From Streptomyces sp. V3I8 (lineage in GTDB: Bacteria > Actinomycetota > Actinomycetes > Streptomycetales > Streptomycetaceae): a stretch of DNA of 64,000 nucleotides. Below, piece after piece: positions 54,104 to 61,906 of the stretch. Location of the stretch: positions 682,001 through 746,000 of the forward strand of contig NZ_JAUSZL010000002.1 in NCBI RefSeq assembly GCF_030817535.1. Direction: 5' to 3'. Within the stretch, counting starts at the first letter, position 1. Each line of letters opens with the position of its first letter. Both the position numbers and the translations under genes were made by a program. Below the pieces are notes generated by a model that had not been told where the DNA came from, made no database searches, and saw nothing but the letters and a program-made list of their open reading frames with translations.

Positions 54104-55681
54104 ATGCAAGATCACCCCGGCCTCCGCCGCAGAGGCCTCCTCGCGGCCGCCTCCGGCATCGGCGCGCTCGCCCTCGTCGGCTGCGGCGGTCCGAACGACC
54201 CGGACACCCGCGGCTCCGGCAGCGGCGGCGACGGGAAGCCCCGGCGCGGCGGGCGGCTGCGGGCCGCCTTCGCGGGCGGCGGCGCGAGCGAGACGCTCGA
54301 TCCGCACCTGGCCAACCTGTTCGCCGACGTGGCCCGCGCCAAGGCGCTCTTCGACAAGCTCGCCGACTACGGCGACGACCTCTCCGCCCGGCCCCGCCTG
54401 GCCTCCGGCTGGGAGCCGAACGCGGGCCTCGACCGCTGGACGGTGACCCTGCGCAAGGCGGACTTCCACGACGGGAAGGCCGTCACCGCCGAGGACGTCC
54501 TGTTCAGCTACCGCCGCATCGCCGACCCCGAGCAGGCGTTCCGCGCGAAGGCGTCCCTCGAACCCGTCGACCTGGCGGCGAGCCGGGCCGTCGACGAGCG
54601 GACCGTGGAGTTCGTCCTCAAGCGGCCGACCGCCGAATTCCCCAACGTCCTGGCCGCGTTCGGCGCGTACATCGTGCCCGCGGGGTCCTCGGGGTCCGAC
54701 TTCGACGGAAAGCCGGTCGGCTCGGGACCGTTCCGCTTCGTGTCGTTCGCGCCGGGCCGCTCGGCGGTCTTCCGCCGCAACGACGCCTACTGGGACGGCG
54801 CCCCGCACCTCGACGAGGTGGAGTTCGTCGTCGCCAACGAGGAGTCCGCGCGGGTGAACGCGCTGCTGGGCGGGCAGGTCGAGTACGCCCACGAGTTGAA
54901 CCCGACGACCGCGCGCGCCCACGAGGGCCGGGGACGGATCGGGATCGTACGGCTGCGCAACAGCGCCATGCAGGCGTTCGCGATGAAGACCGACCGGGCA
55001 CCCTTCGACGACAGGCGGGTCCGGGAGGCGTTCTTCCTCGTCGCCGACCGCCAGGAGCTGGTCGACGGGGCGCTGTCCGGTGCGGGTGTGGTCGGCAACG
55101 ATCTCTTCGGCAAGGGGTACGAGTACTACGCCGACGCGCTGCCCCAGCGCGAGCAGGACCTCGACCGGGCCCGCTCACTGCTGAAGGCGGCGGGTGCGGA
55201 GAAGTTGAAGGTCACCCTGGACACCTCGGCGGTCGCGGCCGGGTTCACCGAGGCGGCGAGCATCTTCCGGGACCAGGCCGCGAAGGCCGGCGTCACGGTC
55301 GAGGTCAGGACGGGCAGCAAGGACTCGTACTGGGCCGACGTCCTCGACTCCGGAACCCTGTGCTGCTACCGCTCCGGAGCCATGCCCATCGAGGCGCACA
55401 TCTCGCAGCGCCTCCTCACCGACTCCACCACCAACGCCACCAGGTGGCGCCACAAGGACTTCGACGCGCTCTACCGGCAGGCGCAGGCCACGAGGGACGC
55501 CGAGGAACGCGCCGCCGTCTTCGGGCGGATGCAGCGCAGGCTGTACGCGGAGGGCGGTTTCCTGGTGTGGGGGTTCGCCGACTGGATCATCGGAACGGCC
55601 GAGGGGGTCAAGGGAGTCGAGGAGCAGGCCCCCGCGAACACGCTGGACTGGGCGCGGTTCGACAAGGTCTGGCTGGCGTGA
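54104..55681 (+). CDS. ABC transporter substrate-binding lipoprotein (SBP_bac_5, oligopeptide/nickel type)
   Basis: This 525-residue extracytoplasmic receptor has an N-terminus RRRGLLAAASGIGALALVGC with a twin-arginine-like motif and a lipobox (LVGC), so it is a lipoprotein. The mature domain is a cluster-C binding protein: PRRGGRLRAAFAGGG, TLDPHLANLFADVARAKALFDKL, WTVTLRKADFHDGKAVTAEDVLFSYRRI in two stretches, and GSGPFRFVSFAPG. This class takes up peptides, opines, nickel- or zinc-chelates. ATG 54104 is favoured over ATG 54098 because AAGG lies at the right distance. The stop overlaps the permease start (GTGA). Context suggests uptake of the metal-loaded product. Confidence 0.9.
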   Translation: MQDHPGLRRRGLLAAASGIGALALVGCGGPNDPDTRGSGSGGDGKPRRGGRLRAAFAGGGASETLDPHLANLFADVARAKALFDKLADYGDDLSARPRLASGWEPNAGLDRWTVTLRKADFHDGKAVTAEDVLFSYRRIADPEQAFRAKASLEPVDLAASRAVDERTVEFVLKRPTAEFPNVLAAFGAYIVPAGSSGSDFDGKPVGSGPFRFVSFAPGRSAVFRRNDAYWDGAPHLDEVEFVVANEESARVNALLGGQVEYAHELNPTTARAHEGRGRIGIVRLRNSAMQAFAMKTDRAPFDDRRVREAFFLVADRQELVDGALSGAGVVGNDLFGKGYEYYADALPQREQDLDRARSLLKAAGAEKLKVTLDTSAVAAGFTEAASIFRDQAAKAGVTVEVRTGSKDSYWADVLDSGTLCCYRSGAMPIEAHISQRLLTDSTTNATRWRHKDFDALYRQAQATRDAEERAAVFGRMQRRLYAEGGFLVWGFADWIIGTAEGVKGVEEQAPANTLDWARFDKVWLA

Positions 55682-56631
55682 GCGGACTCGGTTCGTGGGC
55701 CGTCCGGCGGCTGCTGCTCGGCGGCGCGCAGACCGTGGCCGTGGTGCTGCTGGTCTTCGCGCTCACCGAGGCGCTGCCGGGCGACGCGGCGGTGGCCCTC
55801 GCCGGGGACCAGCCCGACCCGGCCCGCGTCGCCGCCATCCGTGAGGCGATGGAGCTGGACCGGCCCGCGTACGAACGGCTCGCGGACTGGGCCGCCGGAC
55901 TGCCGCACGCGGACTTCGGCACCTCCCTGGCATCGGGGCGGCCCGTCAGCTCGTACCTCTCGGACGCCTTCGGTCCCACGCTCCTGCTCGCCTCGCTCAC
56001 CGTCGTGCTGCTGGTGCCGGCCGGGGTCGGGCTCGGGGTGCTGGCCGCGCGGTTCGAGGGGCGGTTCGTGGACCGGCTGGTCAGTGCGGTGACGCTCGGG
56101 GTGTACGCGGTACCGGAGTTCGCGCTCGGGATGCTGCTGGTGACGGTGTTCGCGCTGCGGCTCGACTGGCTGCCGCCGACGGCGGTCGGCTACGGCACGG
56201 ACCTGCTCGGGCACCCGGCCGCGCTCGTCCTGCCGGTGCTCGTCCTGCTGTCCCGTCCGGTGTGCTCGCTGTGCCGGCTGGTGCGCGCCTCGATGATCGA
56301 CGCACTCGCCTCCGCGTACGTCGCGCAGGCCCGGCGGTACGGGATTGCGGGTGCGCGGGTGCGGTACGCGCACGCCCTGCCGAACGCGGTCGCGCCCGCG
56401 GCCCAGCAACTGGCCCGGACCGTCGACTGGCTGCTGTGCGGAGTGATCGTCGTGGAGGCCCTGTTCGTGATCCCCGGCCTGGGGACCGTGCTGATGAACG
56501 CCGTGGCTGAACGGGACGTCCCGGTGGTCCAGGGACTCGCGGTCGTCTTCGGGGTGATCACGGTGGTGCTGAACCTGGGGGCCGACCTCGTCGCCCACCG
56601 GTTCGCGCCCCGGGCGGAGGTGGCCGCGTGA
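55678..56631 (+). CDS. ABC transporter permease 1 (DppB/OppB/NikB type)
   Basis: This is a 317-residue permease. The first membrane helix is AVRRLLLGGAQTVAVVLLVFALTEALPGDAA, a typical DppB start. A periplasmic loop with DPARVAAIREAMELDRPAYERLADW follows, then five more helices. The cytoplasmic EAA loop is ASAYVAQARRYGIAGARVRYAHALPNAVAP, which contacts the ATPase. The final helices include IVVEALFVIPGLGTVLMNAV. It is coupled by GTGA overlaps to the binding-protein gene and to permease 2. It forms the transmembrane channel with permease 2. Confidence 0.92.
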   Translation: MSGLGSWAVRRLLLGGAQTVAVVLLVFALTEALPGDAAVALAGDQPDPARVAAIREAMELDRPAYERLADWAAGLPHADFGTSLASGRPVSSYLSDAFGPTLLLASLTVVLLVPAGVGLGVLAARFEGRFVDRLVSAVTLGVYAVPEFALGMLLVTVFALRLDWLPPTAVGYGTDLLGHPAALVLPVLVLLSRPVCSLCRLVRASMIDALASAYVAQARRYGIAGARVRYAHALPNAVAPAAQQLARTVDWLLCGVIVVEALFVIPGLGTVLMNAVAERDVPVVQGLAVVFGVITVVLNLGADLVAHRFAPRAEVAA

Positions 56632-57488
56632 AGGGGCTTCGGAACGGAGTGGCGCCGGGGCGGTTCGCCCTCGGGACCGTCCTGGTGTGCGTGCCACTGG
56701 TGCTCGCGCTGCTCGGGCCCCTGCTCGCGGGCGGACCGGGGCCGCGGGCCGCCTCGTTCACGCTCGGCGCAGGGCACTGGCTGGGCACGGACTTCGTGGG
56801 GCGTGACGTGGGGCGGCAGGTGCTGCTCGGCGGCCGGCCCGTGGTGGCCGTCGCGGCCGCGGCGGCGGCACTGGCGTACCTGGTGGCGCTGCCGGTCGGG
56901 CTGATCAGCGCTCTGACGCACCGCAGGTGGCTGGAGGACGCGCTGATGCGCCCCCTGGACGTACTGCTGGCCGTGCCGTCCCTGTTGATGATCCTGCTGG
57001 TGGCCTCGGTGTTCTCCCCCGGGGCGACGGGCCTCGCGCTGCTGGTGGCGCTCGTGAACATCCCGGACGCCGCGCGGATCGTCCGGGCCGCTGCGGCGGA
57101 CGTGGCGGCCCGGCCGGCGGTGGAGGCGCTGCGGATGCAGGGCGAGTCGTGGTGGCGTATCGCCGTGGTCCATGTCGGGCGGTCGATCCTGCGGCCGCTC
57201 GCCGCCGACGCCGGCGTACGGCTGACCGGTGTGCTGTACCTGGTGGCCACGGCCGCGTTCCTGGGCATCGGGGTGGCGCCGGACGCGGCCGACTGGGCAG
57301 TGATGGTGGACCGCAACCGGACGGGACTGTTCGTGCAGCCCTGGGCCGTGGTGGTCCCGGCGCTGCTCATCGTGGCGCTCACGACAGGGTGCAACCTGCT
57401 CTTCGACGCGGCGCTCACCCGCACCCGCGCGCACGTTCATGTCGATGTCCGTGCGGTCGAGGGCCGGATGAAGGAGCCGCGTCCATGA
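56628..57488 (+). CDS. ABC transporter permease 2 (DppC/OppC/NikC type)
   Basis: This is a 286-residue permease of the DppC family. It has an N-terminal helix FALGTVLVCVPLVLALLGPLLAG, the typical LGTDFVGRDVGRQVLLGGR motif, several helices and the EAA-type loop AVEALRMQGESWWRIAVVHVGRSILRPLAAD. LYLVATAAFLGIGVAPDAADWAVMV is the usual DppC C-terminal segment. GTG 56628 overlaps permease 1's stop and the stop overlaps the ATPase start (ATGA). It pairs with permease 1. Confidence 0.92.
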   Translation: MKGLRNGVAPGRFALGTVLVCVPLVLALLGPLLAGGPGPRAASFTLGAGHWLGTDFVGRDVGRQVLLGGRPVVAVAAAAAALAYLVALPVGLISALTHRRWLEDALMRPLDVLLAVPSLLMILLVASVFSPGATGLALLVALVNIPDAARIVRAAAADVAARPAVEALRMQGESWWRIAVVHVGRSILRPLAADAGVRLTGVLYLVATAAFLGIGVAPDAADWAVMVDRNRTGLFVQPWAVVVPALLIVALTTGCNLLFDAALTRTRAHVHVDVRAVEGRMKEPRP

Positions 57489-59155
57489 ACGGGACGAGTG
57501 GGACGAGCGGGACGAGCGGGTCCGACGGTTCGGTGCCGGTCGCGGAGATCGACGGGCTGACCGTGGAAATCGACGGCAGACGCATCGTCGACGGGGTGAG
57601 TCTGCGGGTCCTGCCCGGAAGGGTGACCGCGCTGGTCGGGGCCTCCGGCAGCGGGAAGACGACCACGGGGCGCGCGCTGCTGGGCGAGTTCCCGTCGGGC
57701 GCGCGCGTGGGCGGATCCGTACGGGTGGCGGAGGCACTGGTCGGTTACGTCCCGCAGCACCCCGCGGAGGTGCTCAATCCCGCGCGACGGGTCGGCGCGC
57801 TGCTGTACGACATCGCGCGGGGCCAGGTGCGCGAGCTGCCCCGCCGGCGGCGACGCCGGGCGGCACGGGAGCGGGTCCTGCACGCCCTGGCGGCGGCCCA
57901 ACTGCCCGACGGGGCGACCCTGTCGCGCCGTTTCCCGCACCAGCTCTCGGGCGGGCAGCAGCAGCGGGTGGTGCTCGCGCAGGCCCTGCTGCTCGGTGCG
58001 CGGGTGATCGTCGCGGACGAGCCCACCACCGGCCAGGACGCGCTCACCAGGCGCCGGATCGTCGACGAGCTGGCGGCGGTCGCCGCGCGCGGGATCGGGG
58101 TCGTCCTGCTGAGCCACGACCTGGCGACGGTCCGCGCGCTCGCCGACGAGGTGCTGGTGATGCGCGACGGCCGGGTCGTGGAGTCCGGCCCCACGGAGCA
58201 GGTGTGGTCGGCGCCCTCGCACGCCTGGACACGCCAACTCCTTTCCGAGCCGGCGTCGTCGGCGGAGACGGCCTCGAACGGACCGCGCCCCGCAGCCGTG
58301 TTGCGCGTCCGGGGGCTCCGGGCCCGCCATCGGCCCGGCACCGAGGTGCTGCGCGTGCCGGAACTCACCGTGCACCCCGGCGAGTGCCTCGCCGTCCTCG
58401 GCCGCTCCGGCAGCGGGAAGACGACGCTCGCCCGCTGCCTGGCCGGCCTCCACCGCACGTACGAGGGCGAGGTGCTGCTCGACGGGGTCGCGCTCCCCCG
58501 CAGTCTGCGCGACCGCAGCCGGCCCCAACTCGCCGCCGTGCAGTACGTCTTCCAGGACGCGCGGGCCTCCTTCGACGAGCACCGGCCGGTCCTCGACCAG
58601 GTGGCCCGGACGGCGGTACGGCTCCGGGGACTCCCGGCGGCAGCGGCGCGGGCCGAGGCGTCGGACGTGCTGGCCGGCCTGGGTCTGCCGGCCGGGTCGG
58701 CGGACCGCCCGCCCGCCCGGCTGTCCGGCGGTGAACTCCGGCGGGCCGCGCTCGCCCGGGCCCTGCTCGCCCGGCCACGGGTCCTGGTGTGCGACGAGAT
58801 CACCGCCGGGCTCGACACGGTCACCCGCCGGAGCCTGCTGGGTCTGCTCGCCGGGCTGCTCCGCGACCGGGACGGCCTGTCCCTCGTACTGATCACGCAC
58901 GACCTGGACACGGCCGGGCTCGCCGCCGGGATCGCGGTGCTGGACGCCGGGGAGGTGGTCGAGCAGGGGCCCGCCCGGGACGTCCTGACGGCGCCCGCCC
59001 ATCCGTTCACCTCAGATCTGGTTCTCCCCGCCGTCGACGTACAGGTTGGCGCCCAGGATGAAGCTGCTCCGGTCGGAGGCCAGGAACGCCACCACCTCGG
59101 CGACCTCGTCCGGGCGCCCGATCCGGCCGAGCGGGACACCGGCGGTGAACTGTGA
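57485..59155 (+). CDS. ABC transporter ATP-binding protein with two fused ATPase domains
   Basis: This 556-residue protein carries both nucleotide-binding domains that are separate (DppD/DppF) in most relatives. Domain 1 has Walker A VGASGSGKTTTGRAL, signature LSGGQQQRVVLAQAL and Walker B VIVADEPTTGQD. Domain 2 has LGRSGSGKTTLARCL, LSGGELRRAALARAL and VLVCDEITAGLD. The N-terminus is a GTS triplet repeat (NGTSGTSGTSGSDG). The natural end of the family would be near HPFTSDLVLPAV (about residue 517), but the frame runs on for about 45 more residues. This tail is antisense to the SDR gene, suggesting loss of the original stop or an overlapping end. Confidence 0.92.
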   Translation: MNGTSGTSGTSGSDGSVPVAEIDGLTVEIDGRRIVDGVSLRVLPGRVTALVGASGSGKTTTGRALLGEFPSGARVGGSVRVAEALVGYVPQHPAEVLNPARRVGALLYDIARGQVRELPRRRRRRAARERVLHALAAAQLPDGATLSRRFPHQLSGGQQQRVVLAQALLLGARVIVADEPTTGQDALTRRRIVDELAAVAARGIGVVLLSHDLATVRALADEVLVMRDGRVVESGPTEQVWSAPSHAWTRQLLSEPASSAETASNGPRPAAVLRVRGLRARHRPGTEVLRVPELTVHPGECLAVLGRSGSGKTTLARCLAGLHRTYEGEVLLDGVALPRSLRDRSRPQLAAVQYVFQDARASFDEHRPVLDQVARTAVRLRGLPAAAARAEASDVLAGLGLPAGSADRPPARLSGGELRRAALARALLARPRVLVCDEITAGLDTVTRRSLLGLLAGLLRDRDGLSLVLITHDLDTAGLAAGIAVLDAGEVVEQGPARDVLTAPAHPFTSDLVLPAVDVQVGAQDEAAPVGGQERHHLGDLVRAPDPAERDTGGEL

Positions 59156-59785
59156 CCTGGTGACGGACGCGTCCCCCGTGGCGACCGCGGCGTCCAGTCC
59201 GGGGGTGTCGATGGTGCCCGGGGAGATCGAGTTGACCCGGACGTTGCGGTCCTTGAGCTCGTTCGCCCAGGTGCGGGCGAAGGACCGGATCGCCGCCTTG
59301 GAGGCCGCGTACGTGCCGAAGGACGCGACACCGTCGTCGGCGCGCACCGAGGAGTTGAGGATCACCGAGGCGCCGTCGTTGAGCAGCGGCAGCGCCTTCT
59401 GCACGGTGAACAGGGTGCCCCGGACATTGACGCCGAAGGTCACGTCGAAGTGCTCCTCGGTGACCTCCTCCAGCGTCGCGAACGACGCGGCGGCGGCGTT
59501 GGCGAAGACCACGTCCAGGCCCCGGCCCCGGGCGCGGACCGCGTCGTACAGCCGGTCCAGGTCGGCCGGGTCCGAGATGTCACCCGGCACGGCGGTGGCC
59601 CGCGCCGCGCCGATGGTCCGCACGGCCGCGTCCAGTTCGGCCTCGCGGCGGCCGGTGATGAACACGTGCGCGCCCTCGGCCGCCAGCCGGACGGCCGTGG
59701 CCAGGCCGATTCCCGCACTGCCGCCGGTGATGACGGCGGTCCTGCCCTCGAGCTGCCCGCTCTGCGTTGCCATGGTCGTGGCCAT
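59012..59785 (-). CDS. Short-chain dehydrogenase/reductase (SDR)
   Basis: This 257-residue classical SDR has the cofactor motif TAVITGGSAGIGLATAVRLAAEG (TGxxxGIG), FITGRREAELDAA, the NAA-A motif VVFANAAAASF, Ser in ILNSSVRADD, catalytic YAASK and RVNSISPGTIDTPG, and the C-terminal RIGRPDEVAEVVAFLASDRSSFILGANLYVDGG in two stretches. It reduces or oxidises an unknown carbonyl or alcohol with NAD(P). ATG 59785 has GGAGGT at a good distance. Divergent from TetR, with two operators between. The 3' 144 bp overlap the ABC ATPase gene on the other strand. Confidence 0.92.
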   Translation of the reverse strand: MATTMATQSGQLEGRTAVITGGSAGIGLATAVRLAAEGAHVFITGRREAELDAAVRTIGAARATAVPGDISDPADLDRLYDAVRARGRGLDVVFANAAAASFATLEEVTEEHFDVTFGVNVRGTLFTVQKALPLLNDGASVILNSSVRADDGVASFGTYAASKAAIRSFARTWANELKDRNVRVNSISPGTIDTPGLDAAVATGDASVTRSQFTAGVPLGRIGRPDEVAEVVAFLASDRSSFILGANLYVDGGENQI

Positions 59786-59804
59786 GTCTGCGACCTCCAC
59801 ATAT

Positions 59805-59861
59805 TTCAGTACCGATCGATACTGAATAGGAAGGTAGCACATCCGTACCGATCGATACGGA
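59805..59861. promoter_or_regulatory. Twin operators for the TetR regulator
   Basis: There are two palindromes. The one at 59805-59826 has arms TTCAGTA/TACTGAA and the one at 59842-59861 has arms TCCGTA/TACGGA. Both surround the identical core CCGATCGA, and they lie 36 bp centre to centre in the SDR-TetR gap. The shared form (GTA-CCGATCGA-TAC) strongly suggests two sites for one dimeric repressor controlling both genes. Confidence 0.8.
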
Positions 59862-59879
59862 AGAGGTAGGGTGGGCCGC

Positions 59880-60488
59880 ATGGAGACACGACGGAGGGCA
59901 CCGGCCGGCCGGCCGAGGGGCTTCGACACCGACGAGGCCCTCGAACGCGCCATGCGGGTCTTCTGGGAGCAGGGCTACGAAGGCGCGAGCCTCACCGACC
60001 TGACCCACGCCATGGGCATCACCCGCACCAGCATGTACGCGGCCTTCGGCAACAAGGAGGAGCTGTTCCGCAAGGCCCTGGAGCGCTACACCGAGGGACC
60101 CGCCTCGTACGGGGCCCGTGCCGTGCGGGAGCCGACCGCCCGGGAGGTGGCATCCGCGTTCCTCGTCGGCTCGGTCCGGGCCACCACCCGCCCCGGCTGC
60201 CCCGCCGGGTGCCTCGGCGTCCAGGGCGCCCTCGCCGCGGGCGAGCCGGGCCGGGCCGCCCGCGACACCCTCGCGGCCTGGCGCGAGGAGGCGGTCTCCG
60301 GCCTGCGCGAGCGGTTCCGGCGGGCCGTCGACGAGGGCGACCTGCCGTCCGACGCCGATCCCGGGCTGCTCGCGCGCTACCTCATGACCGTGGCGAACGG
60401 CATCGCCGTCCAGGCGGCCGGCGGCGCCACCTCCGACGACCTGCACCTGGTGGCCGACATGGCGCTGCGGAGCTGGCCGTCCGCCTGA
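59880..60488 (+). CDS. TetR-family regulator of the SDR gene
   Basis: This is a 202-residue regulator. The HTH is ALERAMRVFWEQGYEGASLTDLTHAMGITRTSMYAAFGNKEELF in two stretches (residues about 18-60). The C-terminal domain contains TRPGCPAGCLGVQGALAAG, a Cys-bearing segment typical of TetR_C_16-type proteins that sense electrophiles or aldehydes in some members. The start is ATG 59880, or GTG 59871 (MGRMET); the AGAGGTAGGG run could serve either. Divergent from the SDR gene, with matched palindromes between. It is likely an autorepressor that releases the SDR gene on ligand binding. Confidence 0.9.
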   Translation: METRRRAPAGRPRGFDTDEALERAMRVFWEQGYEGASLTDLTHAMGITRTSMYAAFGNKEELFRKALERYTEGPASYGARAVREPTAREVASAFLVGSVRATTRPGCPAGCLGVQGALAAGEPGRAARDTLAAWREEAVSGLRERFRRAVDEGDLPSDADPGLLARYLMTVANGIAVQAAGGATSDDLHLVADMALRSWPSA

Positions 60489-60555
60489 GCGGCCGGCGCC
60501 ACAAGGCCGGAGGCCCACAGCGCCGCCTCCGACGCCACCGAGGACGGACACCACC

Positions 60556-61026
60556 GTGAATCTGCTTCCCTTCGACAGCGAAGACGCGCCGACCGTGGCC
60601 GGTTGGCCCCGCTCCGCCACGGAGGTCCTGATGTGGTGCGGGCTGCGGGAGTTCCCCGTGTCCGGGGACACCGTCGCGGCGTGGCAGCGCCGGCCGGACG
60701 TGACGGCCCGTGTCCTGACGGACGGTGAACAGCTGCTCGGTTACGGGGAGTTGTGGCTCGACACCGAGGAGGACGAGGTCGAGCTGGCACGGATCGTCGT
60801 GGCGCCGGAGGCCCGCGGGCGGGGCCTGGGACGCGCACTGGTGCGGGGCCTGCTCGCCGAGGCCCGGCTCTCCGGAATGGCTGACGTGTTCATGCGGGTC
60901 CATCCGGACAACGCCGCCGCCCTGCGCTGCTACCGGGGCGCCGGATTCGAACCGGTCGACACCGGGTCGGCCACGGCGTGGAACGCCGGGCAGCCCGTCG
61001 CCTACGTCTGGCTGCGGGCCGCCTGA
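60556..61026 (+). CDS. GNAT-family N-acetyltransferase
   Basis: This 156-residue acetyltransferase has LLGYGELWLDTEEDEVELARIVVAPEARGRGLGRALVRGLLAEA in two stretches (the acetyl-CoA loop is RGRGLGRAL), FMRVHPDNAAALRCYRGAGFEPV (the usual N-A-A-L-R-C-Y motif) and the end AYVWLRAA. It resembles RimI-like or small-molecule acetyltransferases; the substrate is unknown. GTG 60556 lies 68 bp after the TetR stop. It is followed by ~10-bp GGACCGGCCA repeats. Confidence 0.88.
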   Translation: MNLLPFDSEDAPTVAGWPRSATEVLMWCGLREFPVSGDTVAAWQRRPDVTARVLTDGEQLLGYGELWLDTEEDEVELARIVVAPEARGRGLGRALVRGLLAEARLSGMADVFMRVHPDNAAALRCYRGAGFEPVDTGSATAWNAGQPVAYVWLRAA

Positions 61027-61033
61027 CCGGCGG

Positions 61034-61093
61034 GGACCGGCCAGGACCGGCCAGGACCGGCCGAAAGCGGCCGGAGCCGGCCGGGAGCGGCCA
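61034..61093. repeat. Decamer repeats of GGACCGGCCA type
   Basis: About six imperfect 10-bp units (GGACCGGCCA, GGACCGGCCG, GAGCCGGCCG and similar) follow the GNAT stop. The self-complementary CCGGCC/GGCCGG words could fold into hairpins and may act as terminator. Confidence 0.6.
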
Positions 61094-61288
61094 GGGAGTG
61101 GGCGGCCGCGTCCTTGCCGCGCCTCCCCACCACACTCCCCCCGGGGCGCGGACGCCCGGAACGTTGGTCCGGACGGGGGATTCCTGACGCGGCATCAGCG
61201 ATGCGCCGCGTGGCGCGTCCGCGAATGTGAAAGAGAGTCAGGTGCACGGCCGATTTGTACGAAAATCATTCCACTCGGAGGACCTCGT

Positions 61289-61906
61289 ATGACCGCCTCA
61301 CTGCTCTCCCGCTCCGCCGGCGTCCGCACCGGTGCCGCCGCCCTCACCACGGCCGCCCTCGCCGGCGCCGCCCTCCTCGGGGCGCCGGCCGCCTACGCGG
61401 CCCCGGCCGACAGCGGCGACGTCAAGATCCACTCGGAGACGACGTCCCCCACCGACCAGCGCGACGAGACGAAGGTCTGCAAGTTCTACCTGTCCGCCTT
61501 CAACTTCCAGGAGGTCGGTGTCACGGGGATCACCTACATCATCGAACCCCAGCCGGCGACAGCGGCCGCCGCCACGCTCAACGGCACCCTCGCCCTCCCC
61601 ATCGGCACCGGCTACACGGACACGCTGGCGCTGCCCGACGGCGACTACAAGCTCACCTGGAAGCCGACCGGCGGCACCGGGGCGGGCAAGGAGAAGAAGT
61701 TCAAGGTCGACTGCAAGCCGGCCGCGGAGAACAAGCCCGACGCCAAGCCGCAGACCCCCAACGGCTCCGTCCCGGCGGGCGGCGGCGGCCTCGCCGAGGC
61801 GCCGACCGTGTCGGCGGTCGCGGCCGCCGGAGCGGTGGGCCTGGTCGGCGTGTCCGGCTTCGTCTACTTCCGGCAGCTGCGTCGCCGGACCGACGGTGCC
61901 GCGTAG
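61289..61906 (+). CDS. Secreted, C-terminally anchored protein, probable sortase substrate
   Basis: This 205-residue protein has a signal peptide (SLLSRSAGVRTGAAALTTAALAGAALLG to YAAPADS, cleavage about residue 38). An extracellular domain of about 110 residues follows, with an SpaA/Cna-B-like beta pattern (VCKFYLSAFNFQEVGVTGITYIIEP, TDTLALPDGDYKLTWKPTGG) and two Cys (CKFY and VDCK) that could form a disulfide. A C-terminal region reads NGSVPAGGGGLAEAP, a membrane helix and a basic end (FVYFRQLRRRTD). That is the layout of a sortase sorting signal without LPxTG. ATG 61289 follows CGGAGG. Its end overlaps the sortase gene by 11 nt, so the two are coupled. Confidence 0.82.
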   Translation: MTASLLSRSAGVRTGAAALTTAALAGAALLGAPAAYAAPADSGDVKIHSETTSPTDQRDETKVCKFYLSAFNFQEVGVTGITYIIEPQPATAAAATLNGTLALPIGTGYTDTLALPDGDYKLTWKPTGGTGAGKEKKFKVDCKPAAENKPDAKPQTPNGSVPAGGGGLAEAPTVSAVAAAGAVGLVGVSGFVYFRQLRRRTDGAA

